DNA from: Pachydiplax longipennis
Taxonomy: Eukaryota; Arthropoda; Insecta; Odonata; Libellulidae
DNA length: 64,000 bases
Direction: 5' to 3'
NCBI GenBank assembly: GCA_036926295.1
Contig: JAVFKF010000019.1
Coordinates: 27,618,001 to 27,682,000, forward strand
Shown here: positions 25,101 through 36,660 of the stretch, one piece after another
Layout of the letters: the number at the start of each line of letters is the position of its first letter
How positions within the stretch are numbered: position 1 is the stretch's first letter
Program-made: the position numbers and the translations under genes
Notes under the pieces: generated by a model
The model's input: only the letters and a program-made list of their open reading frames with translations
Told to the model about the DNA's origin: nothing
Databases searched by the model: none

Positions 25101-28100
25101 GAAATAGCTCTATGGAAGGCGCGGCCACCTTTTGGATCGCAAGCTCCTAGATTTATTCTAATCTTTACCTTTAAGCTGTCAAAAACTTTAAAAAAAAACA
25201 ATGACAATTCTTTGGTTATTAATTAAAAGTTAGAAATTTTAAATTATATTTATTTTCACATTAGTAAGACTCGGAAATAGAGACTATATTATCCATAACG
25301 GAAAAATTCATAACTTTTAAAATCTCGTCTGCCACTCCCATGTCCGTAAGTTTTTTTTTCGGTGCGCAACTTAAGTCGTGAGATTCCACCAGCACTTTTG
25401 GCCATATCTGATCAAAAATCCTAAAATGTTATACATAATTCTTCTAGATAATGATATTTATTTTTATTTAGATAAGTTGAGGACTTATATTTGCTCTCGC
25501 TATCAAATATTATTGTGTTATGTATTTTTCATTTGCATTACATAGAGGAAATGCATCTTTAGAGACCTTAATGCCAGTCTTGTTTTTGCTAATGAAAACT
25601 AATGCGGTATGATGCTGGTAAATGGCATTCATTAGCCATTATGCAGCGGATGTTTTCGACTCATAGCTTTATGTCTATAATAGAAAATTATAGGCAAACT
25701 ACTTCACTCCTCATCTCATCTGGTACATCTCAGTCCCTCCTCAAAGCTTCTGTGACTTGAGGTGGTATAAGGATATAAGGCTAACCTAAACTTCAGGCTA
25801 ATGACATTATATACATAATTATTAAATTCTTACTCTGACCATTTTCTTTTACTCATGGAGAATGTTGATTACACACTCAATCAGTGCAGACGCCAGGAAA
25901 ACTAAAAAATAAATGGATGCGCACGATCAAGTGTTGAACAGTCCCAAGCGTGCAGAGTTCCTATTAGAACGGTGCAGTGAGAGCACTCTGAAGGACAAGT
26001 GACTGTTGCATTCTTGGAGGCGGTCAAATTAAAGGCCAATGTTAAACAATGGGCAGTCAAATGTCTCGGTGGTTAATGGTCCGAATACTTAGCACGAGAG
26101 AACACTCTCAAAGTGCGCGGTGAGAGGTCTTATGCAGTCCAAGTGACTCACCGAGGAACCACGCCTCTGAGAGCATTCATTTCTCTCAGAATAGAAATGG
26201 TCGTGATCTACAGGAGACAAAGAGAATGGAAAAGCGTGGATGTATAAGATTTTAATTTCCTTTCCTCTCCCTCTCAAATATTCAAAAGGGAAACGCCGAT
26301 TTTTATGTACGATATTAAATTCTGGGTGATACAATGCGCTGAGATCCAAGACAATGGATATCGCTAGGAATGTCGCATAGGAAATTTACGTTGTTTCATC
26401 CCGATTTTAAAACTACATTGTCTTTTTATTTTTTGATTATAAATATTTAAAATAAATATTCTTTTCGAACCGTTGGAAGACGTAATGCCTTAATATCTCA
26501 TCCTGATGTTTTCAAACTATTTCTTCGATTTTCTCATGCGATTCACATCCCTACATACATTAACTTTAATGATGCGATACAGTGCTATACGACTGAGATA
26601 TACAAAGAAGAAGCAATTGTCATATTTTTTTCTTAAATACTATTGAAATCTAACAATCTAAATGGTAAACAGAAGTGATTTCCGATGAAAAGTTATGGCG
26701 AAAAACAGAAATAGTTTGCTTTCAGCTTTTCAACTCTAGTAAATTTTCATCTCTTTGAAATATTTCTGAATACTAATGTAATATTCATTATTAAATATAA
26801 TCAAAAGTTACTGAATGTTCGTAATTCTAAAGTCTTAAACTTTGGAGTTCCTTTCACACATAATTTAATTCTCTCCTTATTATCTCAGCTTTAAACATCA
26901 CATAAGATAAAATTCACCGTTGATAATTTTCAATGTTTTTCCCCATTTTCCCTTGCTTATTTTTTTAATGTGATCGGTCATAGAAGGTGCTGCTATCAAA
27001 TTACACCGGCATTCATATATTGTGAAAATATTATTGTTTTATCTTCTTAGGAAATTGGAAAAAGTTCTTGAATATTGGAAATTGTGAGGTGGTGAATTTC
27101 AGCATTTAATTAAGTTTAAATGTTACGCGAGACTTGATACTATGTGAATAATTTATTATGATTACAATCGCTTTAGATCATGATGCAACAAGCGATAAAC
27201 ACCAGTCATACTCTTCGATGGCTCGCTTGAGTTGGCAAGAAAATGCTTGAGGAGCATCGCTTTCTTCTGGAGCAACCTTTGCTGGATCGTCTTCAAGACC
27301 CATTTTCTAGTTAATGCATACCTACATACTCGTGGGTAAAATCATTCGTCTTTGATGAAAACGACGAATTTGATTTCAACATCTTCTACCATACACCATT
27401 ACAATGTTAAGCTTTACTTTCAAAGTAGAGTTGTTAAGTTTCTATGTCGTCTAAACATGTAATTTTCGTTCTAAATAGAATTCATACTCAACCACCTACT
27501 GGTTGCTACGATAGTATTCTATACAATATAAGTATAATTATAAAAGACGATAAATAATAAAAGTTCGTTTTAAAGAAAATTGAATTGATTTCAATTACTG
27601 CAGTAAAGAAGTTACGATTGCGCTCGCGGATGAACAAATTACTGTTGTCTATAATAGCCATTAAATTTCAATGTCGGAAGTAAAAGAGATTTTGGTTTCA
27701 CTATCTCCTAATTTTTACTCGTTATCAGTATGATGTTGGTCTTAATTAGCAAACAAAATAAACGCGTCGATATTTCATATTAAATACAACACTTATAGCC
27801 TCTGTATCAAATTATGTTTGGACTTAAATATCACGCAGAATAAGTACTTATACAACAGTATCAGAAACATTTACGTTATAGCCCCCATACCCCTATTCAT
27901 TAGTCACCTTTTCGTCTTTTTCTTTTTTCTTTCGGGAGTTTTATGTATGTTTTCCCTCATCTTAAGTATCCACTCCTGCTAAAAGTTTGAAAAATATTTT
28001 AATTTTCAAAGAAATTTAATAAATCAGTTCCGAAACTTAGATTTAGGACCAGTTAGATAGTTTAATTTTCGATTGTGTCAGAAGGACTTAGTTTCAAATC

Positions 28101-28299
28101 GTCAAGAAATCCTCAGCAATGTTCTGAGTTCGAACTTTATTCACGACGTAGATTCCCTCTATCGTTACGAAAAGGCTTCTCGATTGGTCTTGTAATTAAT
28201 TTTGATCTAAGTTGTTCTACACGTCGAGTTCTGATGATTCATAGCAAAATTTACTGTCAAAGTTATATTGCATTTACACCTTACCCTATTACATTTACA
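19181..28299. other. gene-desert stretch, AT-rich
   Basis: About 9 kb with no credible gene. ORFs are at most 86 codons (26089-26349 minus) with no family resemblance and no consistent splice borders. The only ordered feature I can point to is the small tandem array at 25071-25099. The segment around 26000-26200 is somewhat richer in G+C, with several short inverted motifs (for example gagagaacactctc at 26095). Confidence 0.5.
25071..25099 (+). repeat. acaaaaacct tandem repeat
   Basis: Two exact 10-base units and most of a third follow one another. It is a minor slippage array in AT-rich intergenic DNA. Confidence 0.85.
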
Positions 28300-28910
28300 C
28301 CTTCGCATGAACGGCAAGTCACAAGACAAGTGTCGATTAAGTGGTCATTCCCTCCGTACTTCGCCACTTGTAGTGATCGCATCGGTAGCGGCATTTGGGG
28401 ACGATTTAAAGGACTTAAGCTATCAGGCGAGCTTAGTGTTTTGAATTCTAGCGACCTTAGGATGCGCATCACTGTTTCTCAAATCCTCTCACGAATATTC
28501 GCACGCCACTGGCGAATGTCTGCGAGCGACGAGGCGAATCACGAGCCCGAATGCGATGATACATTGCAACGAATTTTCCAACTCGCGAAGTTTCGCAAAA
28601 TCGTTGCAGTTTCTTCCCCGATTCCCTTTAAGCCCCTCTGCAGCGTTCGATGGAGAACTGAGAGTGTCTTTCGCAAGCTGCCGAATGTTTCCAGCAAATA
28701 AAAGAAGAGAGTTGCTCAACGTGGAGGTGGCGAAGGAACGCATAACCCGCGATCCTCTCTCTCTCTCCCGCGCCGTCATTTTCACTTTCACTGGAGCAGC
28801 CGCTCCAGATCAGTGTCCCAGGCTGGAATGCTACCACAAACGCGCTCTTGCCTTACTTTCCACGCCCACTGAGCCCTCCCATCCCTAAGACCTGGCGGGG
28901 GAGTTAAAGC
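28300..28910. promoter_or_regulatory. CpG-rich island, candidate regulatory region
   Basis: This is the most GC- and CpG-rich segment of the window, with runs such as cttcgcatgaacggcaag, tctgcgagcgacgaggcg and tctcccgcgccgtc. A pyrimidine (CT)n run, equivalent to GAGA on the other strand, lies at 28755-28768. A perfect hairpin, ctggagc-agcc-gctccag, lies at 28791-28808. ORFs on both strands cross it, the longest being 208 codons at 28075-28701 plus, but none reads like a protein family. The combination could mark a promoter or enhancer. No transcript start is demonstrable, and no gene is visible on either side. Confidence 0.3.
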
Positions 28911-29489
28911 CGACGACGTTTTGCCGACGTGACAGCTTATTCGTATTTACAAACAGACTTGGGCATATTTGACACAAACGGTTATCATCGACGTCGTTCT
29001 TGCTTAGAGAATGGCGAAAACAAAGACATAAAACAAAATTAATGGAGATAAACGATGCTGAACAACAAGGAAAACATGGGCTGAAAACAACCATGAAGGA
29101 ATCATGAATGTAGTGATCCAATGTAGAAACAATCACGGATTGAATAAAAGAGAAGAATGAGTGCAACAATCTAAGACAAAACAATCAAGGCAGCTATTAT
29201 TCAACAATGGCGGCAAGAGAAATATTGTAACCAAGAATTTTTTATTCTCTTATAGCTAGGAATTTCTTCATGTCGAAGTCTGTCCTAAGATTCTTTGAAT
29301 TAATTGTTATGAAATTCAATAGCATTAAAAGCAAGGGTGGAAAAAATAGGGAAAATACCAGATAAAACTTTATATCTGAAGAGGGAAAAACTAATCGTAA
29401 AACGAAGAAAAGGCAAACAGGAAACATTTTTCAATTAAAACTACTTCCAAGTTAAATAACATAGTACTTCCTTAACAAATCACAGTACA

Positions 29490-29529
29490 CTTGGCATGTT
29501 TCAATGCTTGGGAATCATTATCAAGTTCC
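29490..29529 (-). repeat. cttgataatg...gaaacatg repeat motif
   Basis: On the minus strand the sequence reads ggaacttgataatgattccc, then aagcattgaaacatgcc. The same order, a ttgataatga half followed about 10-15 bases later by a ttgaaa half, is present on the minus strand at 61456-61500. A looser form lies on the plus strand at 7591. It looks like a shared piece of a mobile element. The class is not determinable here. Confidence 0.4.
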
Positions 29530-29744
29530 GTTGACTTTATTTATCAAATCGTAAAACAATAATGATACATATTAAAAGAAAATTGCTGTAAAAACTCTTT
29601 CTTTTTATAGATCACCTTTACTTGAGATATTCGAAATATTCGAATACACCAAAATGTCTATTTCACGCCTCCGACGGAACATAATGCTATCAGTGATCTA
29701 CCAATGTTACTAAATATGCGTTTTGATCAACGAATTCGAACCTT

Positions 29745-30200
29745 AAGTCTTTTCGTTTCGGTTTTCATTTCGGCTGAATAAAAAAATATCGGTTCGGTTA
29801 CGGTTCCAGAAGCAAAAGTAGAACCGGTACTAATTTTTTTTCGCTTCAATAAAATAATCCCAGTAAAAAGTTTATACTATGCCCTTAAATGAAATTAATT
29901 TATGAAATTTTAGAATAAATCCTTCAATATGCAAGGAATAATCAAGGAATAATCAAGGAATCAATCAAGGAATTCTGTTATTGAAATGGAAATGCTAAGA
30001 AATGAATAGTAATTCACTATTGCAAAGGTTTAGTAAATATAAAAACTGTTACACTTGGTAAGACTGCAAATCGATATTCGGAACGAATAAATAGTTGTTT
30101 ATAGCCTCGGTTCAGATACAAAGATTTTAATTTCCGGTTCGGGTTCGAATTTCAACCCTGCAAAAATTTCAGTTTTTCCGATTCAGTTCCGGTCCTTTTA
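29745..30200. repeat. segment flanked by ggttcggtt-type motifs
   Basis: At the left, short runs such as cggttcggttacggttccag and agaaccggtac occur within about 60 bases. At the right, ccggttcgggttcgaattt, caaccctg and agttccggtcc occur. The similar motif composition at both ends of a ~450-bp AT-rich interval suggests one repeat unit, and the caaccctg string resembles a hAT-type terminus. I could not find a matching left terminus, so the boundaries are approximate. Confidence 0.3.
29932..29975 (+). repeat. aatcaaggaat tandem repeat, about 4 units
   Basis: Caaggaat recurs at 8-11-base spacing four times, giving a short imperfect tandem array. It lies within the ggttcggtt-flanked segment. Confidence 0.85.
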
Positions 30201-30619
30201 AAACATAAAAGACTCCAACAGATGTTGAAGACAAGTTTAAATATCTTAATAAATGTGGAAAGATACAATGGTGTTGAAATTATTCCAATGTTGCCGTAAA
30301 GAAAGAGAGAGATAAATGCAACTTGAAAATAACATTCATTACAGAAAAAGAGACGTAAGAAGAAAAATAAGTCTGAAGTTCATAAAGAAACGCAGAAATG
30401 CTCGCACAGCAAGGCAGTAGGGTTGGTTACCACGTGACTTCTACGTCAAGCAAGCACGATTTTGAAATCGTGGTTTTCTTCTTTGTGCAAAGCATGAAAG
30501 TAGTATATCTTGATGTCATATAACATGCATGTTGGATATGCAATACAACCTAAAGAAAAGGGTGACAGTAAAGGATGTACGTAAATGAAGAATACATACC
30601 GTGCTTCTGTATTCAGTAA

Positions 30620-30680
30620 TGACTACGACAGCTTTCCAATCCGAGGGTCTCTTGTTCGATTCCCGGGAATTATGTGATAG
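30620..30680 (+). repeat. tRNA-derived SINE fragment
   Basis: A box B-like ttgttcgattcccggg near 30651-30667 is preceded by a degenerate spacer (gctttccaatccgagggtctc), as in tRNA-derived SINE heads. The 5' half with box A is not convincing, and no cloverleaf can be drawn. Confidence 0.45.
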
Positions 30681-31204
30681 TTTTCTCCTCTTCAGGATAT
30701 TCTCAGTTGAACCCTACTGTAAAAGAAGGTACTCAGGATTAGAAAAGAGCATATACTTTACCCTATGGTAAGGAGATTATAGATAATCACTAATGTTCTA
30801 TCAATTGAACAATATCACTGCTCTAACTCTTCAATCTTATCATAAATGAATCCGTAGTTCTTTCGCGCACCATCTGTATTATATGATGTGAATCAAATGT
30901 TACTCATTAATGCAACATTAGGAATTTTAGAAAACAAAAAATTGCGCTTTAATCTTTTCAGTGGATTTCTGAATATCGAAATCTAGACCAGCGAAACCGG
31001 ATATGAAATTCCTAACTACTGAAATATCAAGGATAAAAATTTCTCTTGATTCCCTTTCGGAAAGTAGCCGAATAATTACGTTTGCAGTCACGCCATCAGT
31101 TTACCCGATATAATGGTCGTGCATCGGACTCTAGGGATGGAGTTCGTGTAACTTTTCAATAAAAAAGCATGACAAATAACCACTTCACAAAAATATGAAA
31201 TATT

Positions 31205-31231
31205 AGTTGATGCTTTCAGTTGATGCTTTCA
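31205..31231 (+). repeat. 13-bp direct repeat, ttgatgctttcag x2
   Basis: Two exact copies of ttgatgctttcag lie back to back about 30 bases upstream of the long palindrome at 31260. Their closeness to that palindrome suggests that replication slippage or template switching was active at this spot. Confidence 0.8.
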
Positions 31232-31259
31232 GACGATATTTGGTGGAACATTTCCATAA

Positions 31260-31339
31260 TCAATATGAAAGAAACAATTTGTCTTCGTCCACAAATTTTA
31301 TAATTTGTGGACGAAGACAAATTGTTTCTTTCATATTGA
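31260..31339. repeat. perfect palindrome, 38-bp arms, 4-base loop
   Basis: The arm 31260-31297 and the arm 31302-31339 are exact reverse complements, separated only by ttat. After one mismatch, pairing continues for several more bases outward, to about 31252/31347. A perfect arm of this length is far beyond chance and implies recent origin by template switching, a foldback element or an assembly artefact. The overlapping ORFs at 31207-31488 (plus) and 31260-31466 (minus) are by-products of the symmetry. As RNA it would form a long perfect hairpin. Animal microRNA precursors usually contain mismatches, so an siRNA-type hairpin would be the closer analogy. Confidence 0.95.
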
Positions 31340-32368
31340 ATATGAAATATTGTAATGGCAATGCCTTGGAAATCTCAGATTTTATTTTTATAACACTTTT
31401 AAAAAGACTGTTCGCTAATAAAAAATTCTGGCTTTCGGCGAATCTAAGCGAGTTCCGGTACACCAAAATTAACTTAAAATTTAACTAAATCTGGGAGGAT
31501 TGACTAGTAGGATAAACAGCACAAATCTTTTGAAAAATGGTCAAATATATATCACGCTCAAATGAATGCATGTATTGCGAACTGCTTTGTGATACAAAGC
31601 CGGGGTAAGGCTGTGTTTTTTAGTTCGTTAAGTATTCCTTTTGTATATGCTGAGGCCTACAAAAATATTAATTCACTGGTCACAAATTTTTGTAGTGCAT
31701 AATGCATTTCTGACAGATAATAACAGTGAGCATCCACTTAGTACTGCTTTCACCACAGCCGAATGCACCACTCTCAATGCCGATCAGGAGTAAGAGCAAA
31801 TCTTCGAAGATATGTTATTATGAACCAGTTTCGATTTTTTAATCTTTTTTGAAGGCTCTTAGAATTACTATAACTCAACCCAATAAAAGGACCCTCAAAA
31901 CGAAGGAAAAATCAGAAACAATTACGCCTAGTATATCTGTTTACTTAAAGGCAAGTTTAAAATATCTTCTCGCAAATGTCCTCCGATTTCGACCTCAAGT
32001 TATATTTTATTGGTCGGCCAAGAACTGTACAATCGCCGCCGATACAAAAAAATTGAACCACAAAAAAATTAGTCGCACTGAAAGATTTTAATGGGCCAGA
32101 AAACATTCGCGTGTTCGAAATTCCTCCCGTGTTTTAAATAGAGATTTTCATCCTTGGAAATATTTCACGACCAGATCTGAAGAGTTAGTTTTTGCCGAGT
32201 TCCGTTCCAAAAACTCAAGGATTACATCCTCAACCCGTAGTTAAAAATATTCAAAGACCTTCTATCGTAAGACTCCACGGTGAGAATTCCAAAAGATTCT
32301 TCACAAGGACGCATAGATCCGTAGAAGCTATGGAGTAAAGGGAGATGAAAACACTAATCGATATATAT

Positions 32369-32560
32369 TTAGTGACGGAATTTTTCCCGCCGTTGCCGCT
32401 GGCTGCTGAAAGCCCAAAATGCCAAGGTCAAGGATAGTCTGGAATAAGCAGAAGTGTAGAAGCAACAAAACCATTCCGCGGCGCTCTTGCAGGACTTGAA
32501 CTGAGCGACATACGAGTCGTGCGCAAATGAGAAAATTCTCCTACCTTCGGAAGAATGAAC
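32369..32560 (-). other. GC-richer patch with a box B-like string
   Basis: The patch is locally GC-richer than its flanks (ttcccgccgttgccgctgg, ccgcggcgctcttgc). On the minus strand it contains gctcagttcaagtcctgc, which resembles a polymerase III box B. No box A at the proper distance is convincing. It may be another decayed SINE head. The 107-codon minus ORF across it has no recognisable domain. Confidence 0.25.
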
Positions 32561-32748
32561 GTTTCGTAAGGATGGTCTCTCATTGAAATATACCGATTTC
32601 CAATAAACTAAAATTGATAAAACAGACAAAATTCGAGTAAAATAGTGAAATTTGCTGTACAGTATCTGCAGGTGGCTCTCCAAAACATACAACCAAATTC
32701 GATTAAAATGGATCGTAGCATGACTACCATACCATTACTTTCAACTAC

Positions 32749-32989
32749 GTTGGTTCGAATTACTTATTTTCTTGATAACAAAAAACTAACGCTTTTAAAA
32801 TATACCTTACATCCTAGCCATTTTAATAGAGAAAAAATAAATATTTGAAAAGAAAATAAAAATATAGAAAATGTTTGTTGGAATTACTAACTTACTTGAT
32901 GACAGAAAACTAACGCTTTTAAAATATATCTTGGCCATTTTAACATAGAAACAAATAAACATTCGAAAAGAAAACAAAAATATAGAAAG
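32749..32989 (+). repeat. tandem duplication of about 120 bp
   Basis: The segment 32749-32870 is repeated at 32877-32989. Shared landmarks in the same order are gaattact, ttgat-aca-aaaactaacg, cttttaaaatata, gccattttaa, a purine-rich stretch and aaaatatagaaa. The second copy lacks about 10 bases (ttacatccta region) and has scattered substitutions. It is therefore an old local duplication and not a recent one. No gene is involved. Confidence 0.9.
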
Positions 32990-33264
32990 CTTGAACGATT
33001 TTATACGTAAGATAAATTATGACATATTCATAATCCTGGAATGCAAAAATTTATTCAAGGTGATATTGAGTTTAATGTCATCAACGTAGTTTGATGCAGG
33101 TGTTTGAAGCTGCGTAGGGCATTCCAGAGCTTGGCAGAGGGTGAAAGGTAACTTTGCATTTAAAGGTTTGCGCCTAGGAATAATCACAAGGAAAAACGAA
33201 TACAACGGTAAACGGCACTTTGAACCCTTGCAAACTGTCTCCCAAAACTGCATATCCGAATTGT

Positions 33265-33340
33265 CTGGCTCGATACCTTACTTGGCTAAGGCATCCGCTC
33301 GGAAAGTCGAATATCCGGGATCAAGACCCGGCGCTGTCAG
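33265..33340 (+). repeat. tRNA-derived SINE head
   Basis: Box A-like cttggctaaggcatccgctc is followed after about 20 bases by gggatcaagacccggcgc, a good box B with a T-stem-like inverted pair (ccggg/cccgg). The acceptor stem does not pair, so it is not a functional tRNA. Its A-box differs from that of the copies at 36556 and 48479, so it may belong to another SINE family. Confidence 0.5.
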
Positions 33341-34731
33341 ACTCTTCACGTCCGTTTCTCCTTTGAACTTCAGAGCTTAATTAACAATTCATTGAATACC
33401 AGCAATATTACAAGTACCGATGAATGTATACAAATCTGGATTCCACTGGCATAAATATTTTGGCAATAGTATTTTCAGAATAGTTGTATCTAATAGAAAT
33501 TATGAGTATAAAAGAAATAGTATTATTTTCATAATAGTTTTGGAGTAAAATTGGGAAAAATGAATTTTTCACATAGTTAAAAGGTTAAAGAAACTACGAA
33601 GCAAAGCAATTTTAAAAAAAGCGATATGGAATTGATAAGAATAAATTTCAAGCTTAAAGGGATGCAATGACGAGAATCAGACAAGAGGTAATTAATTGCC
33701 AAATCTATATCATTAAATCTGTTATTTAGAAATTTATAACGCCTGGTTATGATGAAACACACAAATATATTAAATTCTTTGAATAAAAACTGAAAACTTT
33801 ATTCCAAAGAAAAAGTACATTGGCCAATTTTAAGTTGATTGTAAATGATTAAATTTTAAGGAATTTTAGGGTATTCTATTAAAAATACTTAGCATTAGTT
33901 ACAACAGCATATTATTATCGAAAACATCGAATTAATATTTTCCGTTACTATAAAAATTAGAATCATTAAAAAGTGAAGATTTCAGATGAGTCTAAGTAAA
34001 ATATATGCAATATACATGATGAAAATCATTCCAAATCCAAAAAAGAATTTTATTTCTCAAGGATGCTTAGTTTACAAACTATTTCCAAAAGATTTTAATT
34101 CTCTCAACGCGAAATTAAATCTTGATGACTTAGATTAGTGTCACATATTCTCAGGTACACGGTATTCATAGTCATTCTTCCACCATAAAACATTTTTTTA
34201 GACTGTTTACCAGTATAAAAGTTGTGAAAGATATTTCTTTAAGAAAACAGCGTGCGAAGAAATTAAGAAACAATTTATTTGCGGATTCTGTGTATCATTT
34301 CCTGTAATTCATCGAGCAAACCTACGTAAGGATCTATGACGATTAAAATTCTACGGAATTTCCATTATCTGAATCGCCTTCGCTTAGATAGCATCTTTGG
34401 CTTTCCATTACTATATTCTCGGAAACATTTTCTTTAGATACTTGCGTAATACATTTTTAAAACAAGTAGACGCAAGAAATATATTCCTCAGCAGGATAAA
34501 TACGTCATCATTCTATTACGAATAAAAATGTCTTGCGTGATTTAAAGCATTGATAAAAATTGCTGTCTGTGGCAATCCGTCACATTTAACTTACTGCTGT
34601 GCATAATGAGATTATTTATTTAGACATTGTTGGCAGTTACCGTTGTCTTACACCGACAACAAATGAAGTCCGTCTCACGCTGAAGACTCTAAGTGCCTTT
34701 GTTGCTCGGATACACATCTGAGTGAGCGTAT
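33341..34731. other. AT-rich intergenic DNA
   Basis: Highly AT-rich with short direct motifs (for example ataatagttt and agtatttt near 33460-33540). I see no gene, no RNA gene and no further matched repeat. Confidence 0.6.
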
Positions 34732-34776
34732 TTCGAGAAGATGGGTTGCCTCCACTTCTCTAAACGTCTTCTCGAA
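34732..34776. repeat. inverted repeat, 10-bp arms
   Basis: ttcgagaaga (34732-34741) and tcttctcgaa (34767-34776) are exact complements with 25 bases between them. The surrounding 150 bases are GC-richer than average. No transcript feature is evident. Confidence 0.6.
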
Positions 34777-35764
34777 GGATCGTAAACAAAGCACGGGTCC
34801 AGGGCCATGTTTATTGCTGGGAAGCCAGATTTCGTTTGGCAAAGCAATGCTGCATCCGCAGTATGCGTTGCAAAATTGCTGAATTGAATTGCGTCCTTGA
34901 AACTTTAATCACCACCGTGATATAATCAGTGTTTCTACAAGGGAATCTGCGTTATTAGGAATCAAAGGGTAGCGTAGATGGACTACTTTCGAAATACAAT
35001 ATATTTTTTGGGGAATTTTCAAACATCATGATGAACTTAGGAAAGAGACTACTATTCTCCGGCGTCATTAATTGATTCTACTACTAAGGAACAGCTGATG
35101 TTTACCGAGAGTGGTTGTTTACATTCCAAAGAGTCATCCACGCTCATGCTATATCTATTAATAGTTAAGGTTCATTTCATTTCCATCAAGGATAACAACG
35201 TACGCACATCGTTACTGCTATATTCAGATAGGCAGAATGCCATTCAAAATTTGGCCAACATTTTTCTCTACATTGCAATTTCCGTGTTGCAACTATAAAG
35301 TTATCGATTCCTGTTTAGGAAAAACTGTTTAGAAAAAACAAACCTCTTTTGGGAGGAAGTCGTAAAAGATAAGTTGATGTTAAAATATTCCGACAAATTC
35401 GAAATTCAAAACTATACATACTACAATGGGCTGGTAAATTAAATGTTTATGTATTTAGTTTCCAAAATTTTGTGTCAGTGAAATATAAGTGAAATATTAA
35501 ATCGAAAAAATCGCGGGATATTATCAAGAACCTTTTATCAAATGCGGGACTGATTTACCAGCATAACTACTTTATAATATTTATCTTAATCTTCAAGGCC
35601 TGCATTGCTTAAATCGCACTTTCGAAAGCTCTTTATTTTCCGTCTACTCTTCTCCTTTTTTCTTTTCAGGTAAATGACATCCATAGTCTACCACCTACTA
35701 ATTTACACGACTACAACTATGCAGCTAGCGATTTACCTGCTTTTATTTATTTACATCTGTGTTT
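34777..35764. other. intergenic DNA, nothing recognised
   Basis: Short ORFs only (for example 35098-35298 plus), without domains. No RNA gene or matched repeat was found. Confidence 0.55.
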
Positions 35765-36043
35765 TCGCGGGTTTTTTTCGCTCCCCTTCTTGTGTGAGCG
35801 TTTTCCCGCACAGTGGGTTTTTCTCTGAAAGCCTTCAGCCGAGGAGTTTTTTCCCACATCACAAATCTTTATTTTTACCTCTTTTTTTATCTTCTTTTTA
35901 TAGATATATTTGTATTTCATTTTTTTCTTTTTTTTTCTTTCTAACCTCGCTTGTAATTTACATATGTACCCATAATGGTTAGGTGTAAGAGAGGTCCTAA
36001 TGGGCCTAACCTCGCCGAATAAAGAGTTATTATTATTATTATT
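35765..36043 (+). mobile_element. retroelement 3' tail with (TTA)n, copy 1
   Basis: This T/C-rich tail ends with aggtgtaagagaggtcctaa, then tgggcctaacctcgccga, an aataaa string and a (tta)n run at 36027-36043. A poly(A)-signal-like string followed by a short simple repeat is the usual 3' end of a non-LTR retroelement or a SINE that uses its machinery. A second diverged copy without the tta run is at 57956-58150. Shared blocks are a gcgtt-tcccg-like start, a gaaagcct-cagc-gaggagtttt block and the taacct-gccga end. No reverse-transcriptase coding is left in this copy; the plus ORF at 35674-35982 is T-rich noise. Confidence 0.6.
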
Positions 36044-36555
36044 TCCAAAAGAAATAACCCCTACCCCTATACATCATGGATATTTTATTGGATGACTTTC
36101 TTATTTTGTAAGAATTGCATAACAATTACGTAATAAACGCATTGACTTCTTCGAATCATTTTATTTTTAGTATTGTTCTGAGCTATTCCTAGTTATCAAC
36201 TCCTAAAATGTTAAACATAGCAAACCAAAATTTGTATTTAAACTCCTTCAAACTCCTCCACTTGTAAATCTTACAGATCTTTCATCTCGTTCCATGTTCA
36301 CACCATTATGCTGATTGAATTATCTTAGTACAAGTTGTAATAGATTGTAATCGTTCATATATAACTTTTTCGTTTATATTTCGTTGTATGACTGTCTGTC
36401 ACCTCTACATTAGGAGATGTATTCAGTTGAATAACTAAAATATAAGTCCACGAAATTACAATGGCCAATACTTCAATCTTAATAATCGATAACTTTTGGA
36501 CGAAGTCATATGGATCAACAGTATAGTATTTAATATCCTAGATCTCACTACCGAA

Positions 36556-36660
36556 GGGCTCCCGGATAGCCAAAAGGGTAGCGCGATCGCCTTTTGTGAA
36601 AATTGGATCAGCTTCGATTCTTGTGGGGGGCTCTTATGTACGGAATTACCCTAACTGACG
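36556..36660 (+). repeat. tRNA-derived SINE copy
   Basis: Gctcccggatagccaaaagg, ggtagcgcg (box A region), a spacer, cttcgattctt (box B) and gggggctcttatgtacggaa-ttacc occur in order. This is the clearest family member together with 48479: box A, spacing, box B and the downstream ctcttatgtacggaattacc body are all shared. An insertion carrying both promoter boxes and a common body is diagnostic of a SINE. It is diverged and unlikely to be active. Confidence 0.65.

Noticed and set aside
28075..28701. 208-codon plus-strand ORF, the longest in the window
   Set aside because: It crosses a CpG-rich island where stops are scarce. Overlapping ORFs run on both strands, there is no domain, repeat or signal pattern, and the composition is not protein-like.
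31207..31488. ORFs on both strands that share the same peptide segment
   Set aside because: Both are produced by the palindrome at 31260-31339 reading open in each direction, so they are not independent genes.
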